A DNA stretch of 64,000 nt. Origin: Anaeramoeba flamelloides. Its lineage: Eukaryota > Metamonada > Anaeramoebidae. The notes beneath the pieces were generated by a model. The model did not search any database and had not been told where the DNA came from. It saw only the letters and a list, made by a program, of their open reading frames with translations. This document shows, piece after piece, positions 13,015 through 23,880 of the stretch. How positions within the stretch are numbered: the stretch's first letter is position 1; each line of letters begins with the position of its first letter. Both the position numbers and the translations under genes were made by a program. Location of the stretch: the NCBI GenBank assembly GCA_027625915.1, contig JANTQA010000021.1, positions 3,658,001-3,722,000 on the forward strand, written 5' to 3'.

Positions 13015-14195
13015 TTCTTCAAAAATCAAAATTGACAAAAATTGATCTATTTTTTTTTAAATAGATCTACAAAAACAACTTTTTATCTTCGAAACCTGGT
13101 TAGCAAAAATATATATTGTATTTGTATTTTATTTTACTCTCCAAAAATACTTTGTAAAAGAATTTTTTGACAAAAAATATTTTCGAAAAAAAAGTGAAAA
13201 AGTTCAACCATCCCAAAAAAACATTCACAAGCCATACCTTCAAATCAAGACTTTTGATTTTACTTTCTATTAATACATTTTTTTTCAGAACCTTTTCAAA
13301 AGATAAATATTGTAAAATTGTTGTTAGATGGGTAATAAATCCTTTAAATCAAGATCACCTTTAACGATACATAGCCGAAATTCAAAAAAATTCTTTCAAA
13401 TGGTTGATAACTCTAAACTATGCCTGGCGCTTTTAGATTTGGATTTCAGAATTCGGTTCCTTAATCGGCCCTATTGTGATTTATTACGAATACCAAACAC
13501 AAAGACAATCTTTAATAAAACACAAAAGGAACTCTTGGAATGCAAGGAACCCGTTTTAGCACCTTATCAGCCATACTATAACAAAGAAACCTTGAATGTG
13601 ATTGTGGCAGTTTCGGAGGAACTAATGAAAAATTCGACTGTTACTTCAATTGTAACTTATCAAGTCTTTAAACCAAAGATCCATTATGTCAATGCACAAC
13701 TGAAAATTAGAAAAATCAAAATTGGAACCGACTGGTTCTTCCTTATTTTCGCAATCCCCATCAGGTGTACACCTAAAATCAATCCTTTTAGAACAAAAAA
13801 GTTTGAAGCTTTGTTGATGCCAAAGAGAAATATTGAATTTCCAAAAATTAAATACAAAAACAAGAAAAAGCACCAAAACAAAAACAAAAACAAAAACAAA
13901 AACAAATACAAAAGAACTCTTAACCTTCATCAAAACAAGAAAAAAAAGAAAAAGAAAAAGAAAAACAAAAGCCAGAACAACCATCAAAAAAATTATAAAA
14001 ATCGAATAACCCTTTCTTATATCAAAAAGACGGAAAGTATGAAATCGGAAGAAAGTTTTATTGAAGAAATTTAAAAAAACCTATTTTTTCAATTTTGTAA
14101 AAGTCTGATTTTTCTTTTTGTTTTATATTTTTAAATCATCAATAAAAAAAATAAAATTTGTAAAATAATTTTGTAAATAATTGTTTATTCTTCAT
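13015..14195 (+). repeat. Segmental duplication, copy 2 (PAS-like gene block)
   Basis: This is the partner of the block at 6270-7443. Identity is very high across long stretches, for example the coding segment equivalent to 6761-6847. Two short patches (near 13480-13500 and 13605-13660) differ at many adjacent bases. The edges of the block were placed by eye. Confidence 0.85.
13328..14074 (+). CDS. Short PAS-like protein with basic low-complexity tail, paralogue 2
   Basis: This 248-residue protein is nearly identical to the one at 6587 over the PAS-like region (residues ~1-180). It is longer at the C-terminus because the Lys run is expanded and the frame continues for extra residues after KKTE, ending in an acidic EESFIEEI. 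In paralogue 1 the equivalent DNA lies beyond the stop codon. Differences in the globular part are clustered (LLRIP against FLQIS; SEELMKNSTV against LKELLKDSTI). The start matches paralogue 1. There is no signal peptide or membrane segment. It is probably a cytosolic sensor or adaptor; the ligand is unknown. Confidence 0.75.
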   Translation: MGNKSFKSRSPLTIHSRNSKKFFQMVDNSKLCLALLDLDFRIRFLNRPYCDLLRIPNTKTIFNKTQKELLECKEPVLAPYQPYYNKETLNVIVAVSEELMKNSTVTSIVTYQVFKPKIHYVNAQLKIRKIKIGTDWFFLIFAIPIRCTPKINPFRTKKFEALLMPKRNIEFPKIKYKNKKKHQNKNKNKNKNKYKRTLNLHQNKKKKKKKKKNKSQNNHQKNYKNRITLSYIKKTESMKSEESFIEEI

Positions 14196-14620
14196 GATCA
14201 AAAATAAAAAAAATTTTTCTTTAATTATCTAAACGCTGAGAATTTAAATGAAGACAAAAAATGATTCAAAATATTAAAGATTTTTTTAGATCACAAATTA
14301 AATCTTTTCTTCATTTCGGAAGAATAAAATTTAAACAATTTCCAAATTGATTGCATATTTGATTGAGAATTTGATTTCAAAGACATAACTCTTAAAATTT
14401 CTCAAGAACTGAAGATCATTTTTTCTCATGAAGAGGATCTAGGAACTAAAAATTATCGTTCAGCTTTTTTGAAATTTCAGGTTTTGGGGTTGGCAGTAAA
14501 ATCTTGACTTTGTCATTTTTTGATGATATTTGAGCTGACCCAAACTACCATAAAATCTAACAAAAACAGAAAATTCATTTTCATTTTCATACCTTTTTTT
14601 TTTTTTTTTTTTTTTAGGAT

Positions 14621-15493
14621 TACCATTGTGAAAAAAAATTGGTTCATTTAAAAAAAATTGGGTCAGTCAAAAATTTGTTTTCGTTTTTTAAATAATAAAT
14701 TTTAGCAAAATGATTTTTGATCAAAGTAAAATTTTATGAACAAATCTTACATTTAATAAAAACCAAAGTCATTATCGATAATAATTTTCAAAAGTAAAAT
14801 TAAATTGTTGCGTTTTAACCTTTTGGAATTACTGTGGAACTCCAAAAATACAAAAATTTATTTTTAATTGCCAACTTTACTAAAAATAAGAGAACTATTT
14901 AATAGGAAATATCAAAATCTATTAATTCAATAAGATATTTATCATTATTAATAAACGCAAATTTATCACGGTTAATCTTAAATATCCTTTTATACCAAAT
15001 TGAATCATAAAAATCTACCAAAAAAGATGTTTTTTCGAAAGAGGTTGTTTTCCACTTATGTTTACAATCAAAACTTCAAAATACCGAAATTTCAAGATTT
15101 CAGAAACCATTTAAATTCTAAAAATCCTCATAGATAAACCTTAATTTAAAACTGTTATTAATTTTTGGTCTTCCCAAACAATAATTAACTTGATCTTGTA
15201 AAGTTTTCTAATAAAAAATAATGAAAAATTTTTAGTAAAGTTTACAATTAAAAATCAATTTTTGTTTTTTAGAGTTCCACAGTAATTCCAAAAGGTTAAA
15301 ATGCAACAATTTAATATTGAATTTGAAAATTATTATTGATAATGACTTTGGTTTTTATTAAATGTAAGATTTGTTCATAAAATTTTACTTTGATCAAAAA
15401 TCATTTTGCTAAAATTTATTATTTAAAAAACGAAAACAAATTTTTGACTGAACCAATTTTTTTTTAATGAACCAAATTTTTTTCACAATGGTT
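14621..15493. repeat. Long inverted-repeat element, ~870 bp
   Basis: The left arm begins CCATTGTGAAAAAA and runs for about 250-290 bp, including TCATTATCGATAATAATTTT and GGAATTACTGTGGAACTCC. The right arm is its reverse complement, ending CACAATGG at about 15491. The middle (about 14910-15210) is unique and non-coding. TTA stands next to both termini, which would fit the 3-bp duplication of PIF/Harbinger-like elements, but the family is not established. The high arm identity suggests a fairly young copy. Confidence 0.8.
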
Positions 15494-16531
15494 ATTATGG
15501 TCTTATAATATCCTATTACAAACTGTGAAATGTTATAATAGACTAAAAATTTCTACTCGATAAAAATTAAAATTTGAATTTTTCAATACAAACCATTTAG
15601 ATGAATAAACAACAATTTACAAAAATTTTTTTATTTTTTTGTGGATCAAGAATTTCTAAAGACCTAAAATCAAAACACAATACTCATTCAAAGTTACTGT
15701 TCTGGAAAAAAATGAAATAAAGTTTTTAATTGAAAACCTGAAGAGAACCTGAATCAAAACGAATTAATAGAAGATCCAAATTAACTTCAAATAATAATTC
15801 ATTATATTATTTTCCATCAAACCAACAAATACATTTTCAATCTACTTTCTTATTATAATCGAATTTCTTCATGTGGTTTGGGAGATCTCAAAAAAAGTCA
15901 ATTTTTTGAACATAATTTTTAATAATCGATCAATCAAAGAAAAACCCATATAAAAGATAGTATTAAAAAAACTATAATTGTGGCGAATACTTCATTTTGT
16001 CTTTATTTATTTATTTTTTCTTTAATTAATTGATCTTACTTTTCTTTTTGAGGTTTAGTAATGTTCCCAATTAAAAATCCATTTTGAACATTGTATTGCC
16101 AGTTTGACTATTTTTCCCAATGAGGTATTCTGAAATTCGATCTTTATTCTTTTAAATCTTTCTTTTAGATAGTTGTATTTGTTTCATAAACAACAAGACT
16201 GTTTTTACAGTTAAAAAAGGCCAAATTATTTTATAAAAGGCAAGATCAAATTAAATAGAACTTTCATTGCTTAAAACAAAGAATTTTTCATTGGTAACTT
16301 GTAGAGACAAAAAAATAATTTATAGATACTAGAAACTCAATGTAGGTTTGGAATAGCTGTGTAATATATTCTCTTGTTCTATCATGATTGTTAGTAAATT
16401 TATCTTTATCTGTATTTATTTATAAATATATCCATATATAAATGAAGATTTTTTGTCTCTACAGAATAGATTCTATAAACAATTAAAAATCCCACTCTAA
16501 AAAAAAAAAATGAAAATTTTCGATTTATTTA

Positions 16532-16727
16532 AATTCAGTTACACTTTAAAATCATAAACTTTCAATAAAAGTTAAGGAACAAAAAAAATCACCTATTGGT
16601 GCACAAAATTCAAATTCTAGTAAAAAAAAATTGTATGTAAAAATAATTAGAAACTATGTGCCTTAATTTGGGATTTTTTGTGTATTAAAAGATTTTGAAA
16701 ATTTGTGTGTTAAAAGTGTAAATGGTT
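16532..16727. repeat. TA-type MITE, family 1 (decayed copy)
   Basis: Both arms retain family-1 blocks: CACTTTAAAATCATAAACTT on the left, and the reverse-complement counterpart with TTAAAAGTGTAAATGG on the right. Sequence similar to a reverse transcriptase begins immediately downstream. The ends are eroded, so the limits are approximate. Confidence 0.55.
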
Positions 16728-16734
16728 ACAATAC

Positions 16735-17300
16735 TTTCGAAAATTATTGAAGAATCTAGAATTAATCCAACTATTGATAAAACTATTAAAAACAAAACAA
16801 TTATTTGAAATAAAATATTTAGGAATTTGACTCGAAATAAAGTGAGATTTAGCGGAAAAACTTCAAAAAAGTAAAAGAAAATTGTAAAAAAAAAAAAAAC
16901 CATTTTTACACCAAAAAAAATAGTTAATGGAGTGAAAATTCAATTGTTTAAAATAATGTGTATTAGATTTGCCAAATCAATATCTAATAATCAATTATTT
17001 TATGGATTCATCATCTTTAAATTAACTAAAAGATTTTGACTCAATTGATGCGTTAATAAATAAAAAAAAGTCACAATTCTTTTTAAAAATTAGTCCACAT
17101 TCTCCAAGAATATTTTATAAAACTGAAAACAAAAATTGAACAAGTAAGAATTTCAATAAATAAAAGAAGATATAACTTTAAAATGAAATTAAAATTTTCT
17201 TACTTTGAACTTATATAGAAAAAATTAACTGTTCAAAAAAAAGATATTAAAAAGGTTAATTGGGAAATTGGTAACAGAAAATTAAAGGTGACAAATCAAA
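16735..17300 (+). mobile_element. LINE (non-LTR retrotransposon) remnant, reverse-transcriptase region
   Basis: A decayed frame on the plus strand around 16808-16830 reads EIKYLGI, the conserved segment near the end of LINE reverse transcriptases. It is followed by a basic stretch and a segment like KIVNGVKIQLFKI. The copy at 59690-60330 shows the same order with matching residues. Several stops and frame changes show it is dead. The 5' side is cut off at the MITE ending at 16727. Confidence 0.6.
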
Positions 17301-18787
17301 ACAAATTTAGAGAAAATCTCATTATCAATACCCCTAGAGGGAAAAGTCAAGAATATTTAAAAATTATTAGATATAAGCAATAATATCAACGGACATTCGT
17401 GTCATCGTGTGCATATATTTTCTAGAATTTGATAGAATAGAGAAAAATCGAATATATTACCCAATTATTTTAAATTCGGTGAATATGCGGGGGTTTATTA
17501 TTAATATTATTGTTGTTGTTAGTGTTCTTTTTGTAGTTTTTGTTGATGCTGCTGCTTTTTTTGTTTTTGTTTTTGTTTTGAAAATAGATATATTTTCAGA
17601 ATAAACAGAAAACCTAATGATACTTTTCATCAGTTCAAAGAAAATGGAAGAAAAATTGACATTTTATATAATTCTTTTAAATTCTGGAAAATTCAACTAC
17701 TTTTTTTTTATTTTTTAATTTGAGAAAATCATAAAAATTTAAGAAAATTATCTTTTTATAAAAATTAAAAAAAAATAACAGTCAAGAATATTGAAAATGA
17801 AAATGTTTTACTTTCATCTTAAAACTAAGAAAATTCCACAAATTACCTAAATTGGTATTCTTATGTTTATGATTTAAAAAAAAACAGAATCTTGAAATTT
17901 ATGTAAAAAAATATTTCAACATTAGAAATGTATTGTAGATATCAATCATTTTTTAAGGAATTGTTAATTCTATAAAGAAAATTGTATAATTTGAATTAAA
18001 AATTCTGTCAATTTATTAAAAGTAAACAATAATAATATCAAAAATGTGATTCAAGAGAAAGAATAATTATTTATCTTGTAATTGGTTAATGATTATGAAA
18101 ATTATGATTATTTCTTAAAATTTCTTTACAAAAAGTTAATTATTCAGGAAGTTCCGCAAAGTGTTTTTAGAGTGTTTAGAGTACGTAAGTTTTCAAGGAG
18201 ACAAAAGGGTAGAGAAAATGCTAAGATTTTATTATAATTGATTGAAAAGGTGTAAATTACACTCTAAATGCCCCTTTCCTTAAATTTCATCAAAGGCAAT
18301 TTAAATGTAAAATCATAGAGTTCACGATTGTCCACAGAATGGAAATCTCTAAATAAAATTTTATGTTTAAAAAGTAAGTATAAAATTGAAAAAACAGAAA
18401 ATTGAAAAAAAAGAAAAAATAAAAAATGAAATTTAAAAAGGATTTAAGTAAGTTATTGGTAAAAAATCAAAAAAAAAAACAAAAATCAATCCAATCTTTA
18501 ATTAAGAATGCCTGAAGATCACAGACACAATACCTTTTGTTATTTTTGTAAATTTGATAATTTATCATGAATGTCCATTTGGTGAATCATTGTTCAATTG
18601 TTTTAATTTCTTTTTTCTTTTCTTCAGATTTGAAAAAACCTTTGATAATTTTTTTAGCCATTGATTTTTTTGGTAATTATTTATAAGTTACTAATACTTT
18701 CGTATTTCAGTATTGAAATATTAACAATTAACAACTTAATCTTTTTCTTTTGTAACTCTTCTTTTCAAGATAGAGAAGATTCAGTTA

Positions 18788-18831
18788 GGGGGGGGGGGGG
18801 GGGGGGGGGGGTAAAAAAAAAAAAAAAAAAA
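18788..18831. repeat. Homopolymer tract: 24 G, one T, 19 A
   Basis: Twenty-four consecutive G residues (18788-18811) are followed by T and then 19 consecutive A residues (18813-18831). In a background this poor in GC such a G run is exceptional. It could form a G-quadruplex. Its exact length may be a sequencing or assembly estimate. Confidence 0.9.
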
Positions 18832-19780
18832 TTCCAATATTAAAAATAGTAATAATATTAAGAGGATGTATGTTTCTGAAGAGTTGAACGACTTACTATA
18901 TAGATTTAGATTTTAATTCATTTTTTCTTATAGAGGGCGAGGTCATACTATTTTGAAAATTCTCTATCGTGAAATGAAAGAGAGTAAAAATAATAGAAAA
19001 AACAATAAAAACTTCAGTGAAAAGTTTTTTTTTGCACACATAAGTGCTGAATGGGCTGGTTGTTGTTCCCTTTTATGTCGTTTTTTTTTTTTTGATTGCT
19101 AATATAATTTGTTTTAATAAAGAGATCTAAATATTTGAAAAACTATAGATCCGATGAAATAGGCTACTTTATTAAGTATTAATTTAGAACTTTATAGATG
19201 AGTTGAATCTGTAAAGTTAAAAAAATATCTCTTTAATTATGAAAAGGAAAAATAAAGTATTATCGAATATTTTTTTAAAAAATATGTAATTAATAATCAA
19301 ATAAAATGAAAATTTAATAAATTCCTACAAAAAGATGATTTCAAATAATTTTCAAAAAAATATTCTTAAAAAAAAAACAAGGAAAAAATAAAAAATCATC
19401 ACAGAGGTGAAAAAAAATTCTGATCGAACAAATTCATTCAAAAATTTTTTTTTATAAATATAAAAACAAATTAAAGAAAATTACGAAAAGCCTTTAGGTA
19501 CAAACAATATATTTTTTTCTTTTCATTAAACAACAAAATAAAAATGAAAAAAAAAAAACTAATAAATGTGAAAATTAATGAACAAAAAACAGTAGTAAAA
19601 AAAAAAAATCTAAAGAGCTACTTTTTTTTATTTTTTGAAGGGTGTATTTGAAGAGAGAATTTTTTCCAAAATGTAAACCCTTAACTAAAACACTAAAAAC
19701 TATCTTTTTGGGTTTGTGGCACAATTATATTGTGAATTATTGGTTGGGCTGATTTCTCATTCACATTCATGGGAATAAGG

Positions 19781-19828
19781 ATTATTATTATTATTATTAT
19801 TATTATTATGATTATTATTATTATTATT
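19781..19828. repeat. ATT trinucleotide microsatellite
   Basis: About sixteen ATT units with one G substitution lie just downstream of the stop codon of the aldo/keto reductase gene (which is on the minus strand), probably within or near its 3' untranslated region. Confidence 0.85.
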
Positions 19829-19887
19829 TTTTAGATTTGATGTTGTTGGTGCTTTTTCAGAGAGGGAAAGAAAATCCCAAATCGACT

Positions 19888-20826
19888 TTAGTCAAAAAAT
19901 GGCAAATTCCAGAATTTTGAAGGTTGCAAATATCTATGGTTGATTCCAATATTTGTAATATCTTTGAAATCTTGTTCATCGAGTTTGATCTTTTGAGGTG
20001 CCAATAAATTGGATTTGATATGTTTAATATTTTCGGATTTAGGAATGACAATCATTCCCTTTTCTCTTCTGTTCACTGCCCAAGACAACAAAACTTCGTT
20101 TGCTGAGCAGTTATGTTTTTTAGCAATTCGGGAAATGGATGGGTTGTGGATCAGCTCGGGGCTATTTTTGGGTCTGAGCTGGAAATCTGGAGAGCCAAAG
20201 GGGCTGTAGGCTGTGACACAGATGCCCTGCTGAAGGCACCAATCAACAAGCTCGTTTCGGGGCAGGAAAGGGTGTAATTCGATTTGGTTCATCTCAATTT
20301 GGATGTTCTGTTGAAGCAAGTCAAGGATCTGTTCAAAGCCAAAATTTGAAACACCGATCCTTTTCACCAAACCTTTTTTTTTGAGCTTTTCCATGGCATG
20401 CATGGTTTCGCTCAGAGTGACACCTTTCTCCAGAAGCATCCTTTCGTTTTCGTCTTTTGGATACAATTCCTTTCCGGGGCGGAAGGCAATAGGCCAGTGC
20501 ACTAAATAAAGATCAAGATAGTCCAACTTGAGTGCCTCAAGTGATTTGAGACAACACTCCTCAACTCGATCTCGGTGGTGGTAAGTGTTCCATAACTTGC
20601 TTGTCACAAAAATGTCTTCACGGCTGAGGCCGTTCTCTTGTAACCCTCGTTGGATTCCTGCTCCAACTTCGTTTTCGTTTTGATACGCAAAGGCACAATC
20701 TATATGGCGTACACCTACCTTCAGTGCATTTCGAATCACTTCCTGTGCTTTTTCAGTTTGGAGGGCCCACGTCCCAAGGCCAACAGAAGGAATAAAGTTC
20801 TTTGAAAGTCCTGTAAGCTTTGACAT
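19888..20826 (-). CDS. Aldo/keto reductase (AKR superfamily)
   Basis: This is probably an NADPH-dependent carbonyl reductase acting on aldehydes or sugars in the cytosol. Counted from the Met at 20826 it has 312 residues, the usual AKR size. The catalytic tetrad is complete: Asp43 and Tyr48 (HIDCAFAYQNE), Lys77 (TSKLWNTYH) and His110 (LVHWP), with the spacing of AKR1 enzymes. The cofactor phosphate motif IPKSENIKHIKSN is near the C-terminus, with His where many members have Arg. A Met seven codons upstream (20847) is in frame, but MSKL is preferred because the extra residues precede the family's usual start. No intron or targeting signal is seen. It is clearly richer in GC than its surroundings. 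Neighbours give no pathway clue, and the substrate cannot be told. Bacterial ancestry is possible but not shown. Confidence 0.95.
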   Translation of the reverse strand: MSKLTGLSKNFIPSVGLGTWALQTEKAQEVIRNALKVGVRHIDCAFAYQNENEVGAGIQRGLQENGLSREDIFVTSKLWNTYHHRDRVEECCLKSLEALKLDYLDLYLVHWPIAFRPGKELYPKDENERMLLEKGVTLSETMHAMEKLKKKGLVKRIGVSNFGFEQILDLLQQNIQIEMNQIELHPFLPRNELVDWCLQQGICVTAYSPFGSPDFQLRPKNSPELIHNPSISRIAKKHNCSANEVLLSWAVNRREKGMIVIPKSENIKHIKSNLLAPQKIKLDEQDFKDITNIGINHRYLQPSKFWNLPFFD

Positions 20827-21876
20827 ATTTTGAAAAACAATAAACAATGAACGAAAATTCTGTAAAAAGAGAAAAAAAAAAAAAAAAAAAATGAGTCAAG
20901 ATTGGAATTTATCAAGTTTGCATTATTTAGTTTATTATTTTATGAAAATTGTGGAACAGCGAAAAAAAGGAAATAAGGTTGTTTATTACTTTGATTAAAT
21001 GAAACCAAAAATGAATATCTCTTTGAATAAGCCAGAAAGCAACTCAAGCATTTTTTTTTTTTAATGAAACGCGATTGAGAAGTTCTTTAGCAAATATTCA
21101 ATTAAACTCTACAAAACCAACCAACAGTTTTACAGAGCTTAGAGAAATGAGTTCTCATTTTAAAAAGAATTTAATTTTATCTCAATTTAAATTTTAAGTA
21201 AAAAGATCTGATCTTGAGGTTTACAAATTTTAGATCAAAAAAGAACAAGAAAAATTTTCAAAAACAATTTTGATATGATTAATCTCACTTTTTATAATTT
21301 CTGATGGTTTGTATGAAAAATAACATTTAGAAACTTTTGTCTTGGTTTAAAGGTGCAAGAAAAACAAATCAAGGTTTTAATTTTTGAAGACATGATACAA
21401 CTAAACATGTGTAAAATTGATTTCTGAATGTCTAATATTTTTTTGATATCATTGTGATTTTTTATTAAATATGATAGTTTTCGAGTATATCCTCAATTTT
21501 CAGGATACTTGACCAACTACTTAATGTCTTTAGTAACATATTATTGTATTTAAAAAGGATAAAAGGTGATTTTTGGAGTAGAAACTTCAATAGAAAATCA
21601 AAAATACTTTTTCCAAATTCAAACAAACCCGTACATCTCCGATTGTTTCTTAAATGGAATTTATTGTTATTTAAAACTTCATATATATGGCGAAATTTCC
21701 TGAAAATTGGTGATCTACCAGAAAAGTCTCATATTTAATGAAAAATCACAATGATATCAAAAAAATATTAGATATTCAGAAATCATTTTTATAAATGTAT
21801 AAATCTTTGTTTTTTGATTTCAATAATTAATTCACTATCTGGAAATTTAAAAGATAAATTTATATTTTTTTCAATT

Positions 21877-22112
21877 ATACTGATTAATTTAGTATTGTAT
21901 AATAAAATTTTTAGTTTAATTTCACATTTTTGAAATTCTTGGAGCACCACTTTTAAAACAACACAATAAAAATAATCGATTGAAGTATCAACTAATTTTA
22001 TAAAGTTTCTTAACGTTTAAATCAATAGAATGCTTTATTCAAAATGTTAGAAAAAATTTGAAAATGGAAAATGAACTAAAATTTTCAGATATTTATTTGA
22101 ATTTATCAGTAT
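21877..22112. repeat. TA-flanked MITE, family 3
   Basis: The termini are ATACTGATTAATTTAG and its counterpart GAATTTATCAGTAT, with TA at both outer edges. Interior blocks (CACCACTTTTAAAA, ACTAATTTTATAAAGTTTCT, AAAATTTTCAGATATTT) recur at 40389-40637 and about 63455-63701. Length is about 236 bp, non-coding, Tc1/mariner-type by its TA flanks. Confidence 0.7.
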
Positions 22113-22498
22113 CCTGTTTAAATAACAAACTTTTTTTGGGTTGGCTGTTAATTACAATAAAAAAATATTTGTAAAGAGTTTACTCAAGAAACTTGATGCA
22201 CAGATATTGATATGATGGGAATACAATTCGCTAATTATTTAGTCATAAATACTAGTATTTGAAATTTAAATGAGATAAAAGTTCACTTAGTCCTTGTTTT
22301 TTCAGTTCTTCAAATCTGCCACGAGGATTTTTTATTTCAAACTAAGTTTCAATACACAAAATTTTGCTCTGGATATCTCCTCTCTTTGGGAATAAATCAA
22401 ATCCGAAGCTTTCTATGCCTATATTTTTGTTCATGGTTTGGTTTTAATTATCAAAGGATCATTGATTGAAATCTATTTTCAATTATAAAAACTATATA

Positions 22499-22645
22499 CA
22501 GTCAGTTCCACTTTTAAGACACAAACTTTGAATGAAATTTAAGGCACAAAAAAATCTCAAATTAAAGTACAAAATTTGTGATTTTTTTTTTTACAATTTA
22601 TTTTACTAGAATATGAAGTTTGTGCCTTAAAAGTGGAACTGGTTG
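22499..22645. repeat. TA-type MITE, family 1 (shortened copy)
   Basis: It starts CAGTCAGTTCCACTTTTAAG after TATA and ends AAGTGGAACTGGTTG. It is about 50 bp shorter than the 8.5 kb copy because part of the right arm is missing. Confidence 0.75.
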
Positions 22646-22879
22646 TGAACTAATATGAGGTTTTGATATGAATAAGTATAAAAATAAAATTATAAAAGAA
22701 TTAATTCCAAAGGAAATTGTATATTTTGGTATTTAGTACGATAAATAAACCTATTTAAAGATTAGCTTTTATAAATTTAATACAAATTTCTAAAAAAATA
22801 ATAAATATCTGACAACAAAAAAATTTTTCGAATGGAATAAAAAATCATTTTTTTTTAAAGTTATTTGATATGGTCAAAC

Positions 22880-23130
22880 ATTAGAACAATTAGAAATAGT
22901 TGATTTGACAAAGATCGGTTATAGAGATATTGGTACTTTTATTAATAAAAAAAATACATAATTTTTCTTAATCGACCCACATTCTCCCAGACTACCATAG
23001 GTTTATTTATAAAACCGAATCAAAAATTGATCATGTAAGGAGAACAATATATAAAAGAAAAAAATAAACTATTTCAAAAATATTCCTTTTTTATTTTTTG
23101 ATAAATTAACCAAACTTCTTCCTTTTAGAC
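22880..23130 (+). mobile_element. Possible LINE fragment
   Basis: Nucleotide blocks here (CCCACATTCTCC, TTTATAAAACCGAA, AAAAATTGATCATGTAAG) match the downstream part of the LINE remnant near 17085-17165. No clean reading frame is left. The assignment depends on that similarity alone. Confidence 0.4.
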
Positions 23131-23410
23131 AAAAGGAATCTGAAAAAATCAATTTGTAATTTAAAAGATTAAAAGAAATAGATTGTGGGATGGATAATTA
23201 TCAAATTAATCATGTAAAAAAATAGATAGTTCAATTTTGAAATATTGTTGTGTTTTTTTTTAATTTAAAAGATGTGGTAAAATCTATAGTTATTCTAGAT
23301 TAGTTAACTAAAAAAAAAACCATAACAAAGATTATTTTAAAAATGGAAAATCCAAACTTTATTTTGTACTTAAAAAATTAACAAAAAAACATTTATTATA
23401 GGGGAAAAAA

Positions 23411-23880
23411 TACAAGACTTGAAAAAAATCCCGAATAGGATTTTTAATTGTGAATATTATGAAAATTGTAGTATAATTTCTTTTGTTTACAATCAAATCC
23501 TTTTTATAAATAACTTAATTATTTATGAAGATTGTAATAAACCTACTTAAAGTTCATTAAAATGGGATTTCTCTAGAATATTCCAATGGTTGTTTGATAG
23601 CCTAATTAGATCAACTTTTTTTGAAAAAACAATCAAGCTATCCTAGAGTTTGGAAAATGATATAATTTATAATTATTTTTTGTTTTTGGATTGATTGAAT
23701 GGTGTTTTGAACTATTGTGATTTCATTAATCATCATTCTGATAAGTGAGAGGAGTTATAATTTGAAAGGTTTGATATTTTAAAAAAAGGATTTGATTTTA
23801 AATGAAAGAAATTATACTAAAATTTTCCTAATATTCACAATTAAAAATCTTATCGGGGATTTTTTTCAGGTAAAGTATTT
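23411..23880. repeat. Inverted-repeat element, family 5 (best-preserved copy)
   Basis: The ends are inverted repeats of about 50 bp: left GATTTTTAATTGTGAATATT, right with the reverse complement, each preceded on the outside by an AAAAAAATCCC-like block. The interior matches 1931-2382 and 32500-32912 in the opposite or same sense. There is no coding sequence. It is a non-autonomous DNA transposon of unknown superfamily. Confidence 0.65.

Larger units (their letters stand above)
7286..13327. other. Intergenic region with repeats, no gene seen
   Basis: It contains a fragment of an unnamed interspersed element (7545-7880), a foldback array (7895-8460), a family-1 MITE (8515-8714), a further foldback relic near 9230-9310, and a ~340 bp inverted repeat (10682-11019). 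A block at about 12150-12240 recurs at about 58820-58910 and, inverted, at about 61668-61760. Short open frames at 12727-12909 and 13167-13364 have no recognisable features. Their composition matches the background, so they are not called. Confidence 0.6.
14075..19887. other. Intergenic region with repeats, no gene seen
   Basis: It holds a ~870 bp inverted-repeat element (14621-15493), a family-1 MITE (16532-16727), a LINE remnant (about 16735-17300), a decayed foldback unit (about 17600-17700), a 24-G/19-A tract (18788-18831) and an ATT microsatellite (19781-19828). The segment at about 17880-18190 is similar to about 60545-60870, so it is part of a dispersed repeat. Short frames such as 17407-17604 and 18661-18843 are not supported. 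Confidence 0.6.
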
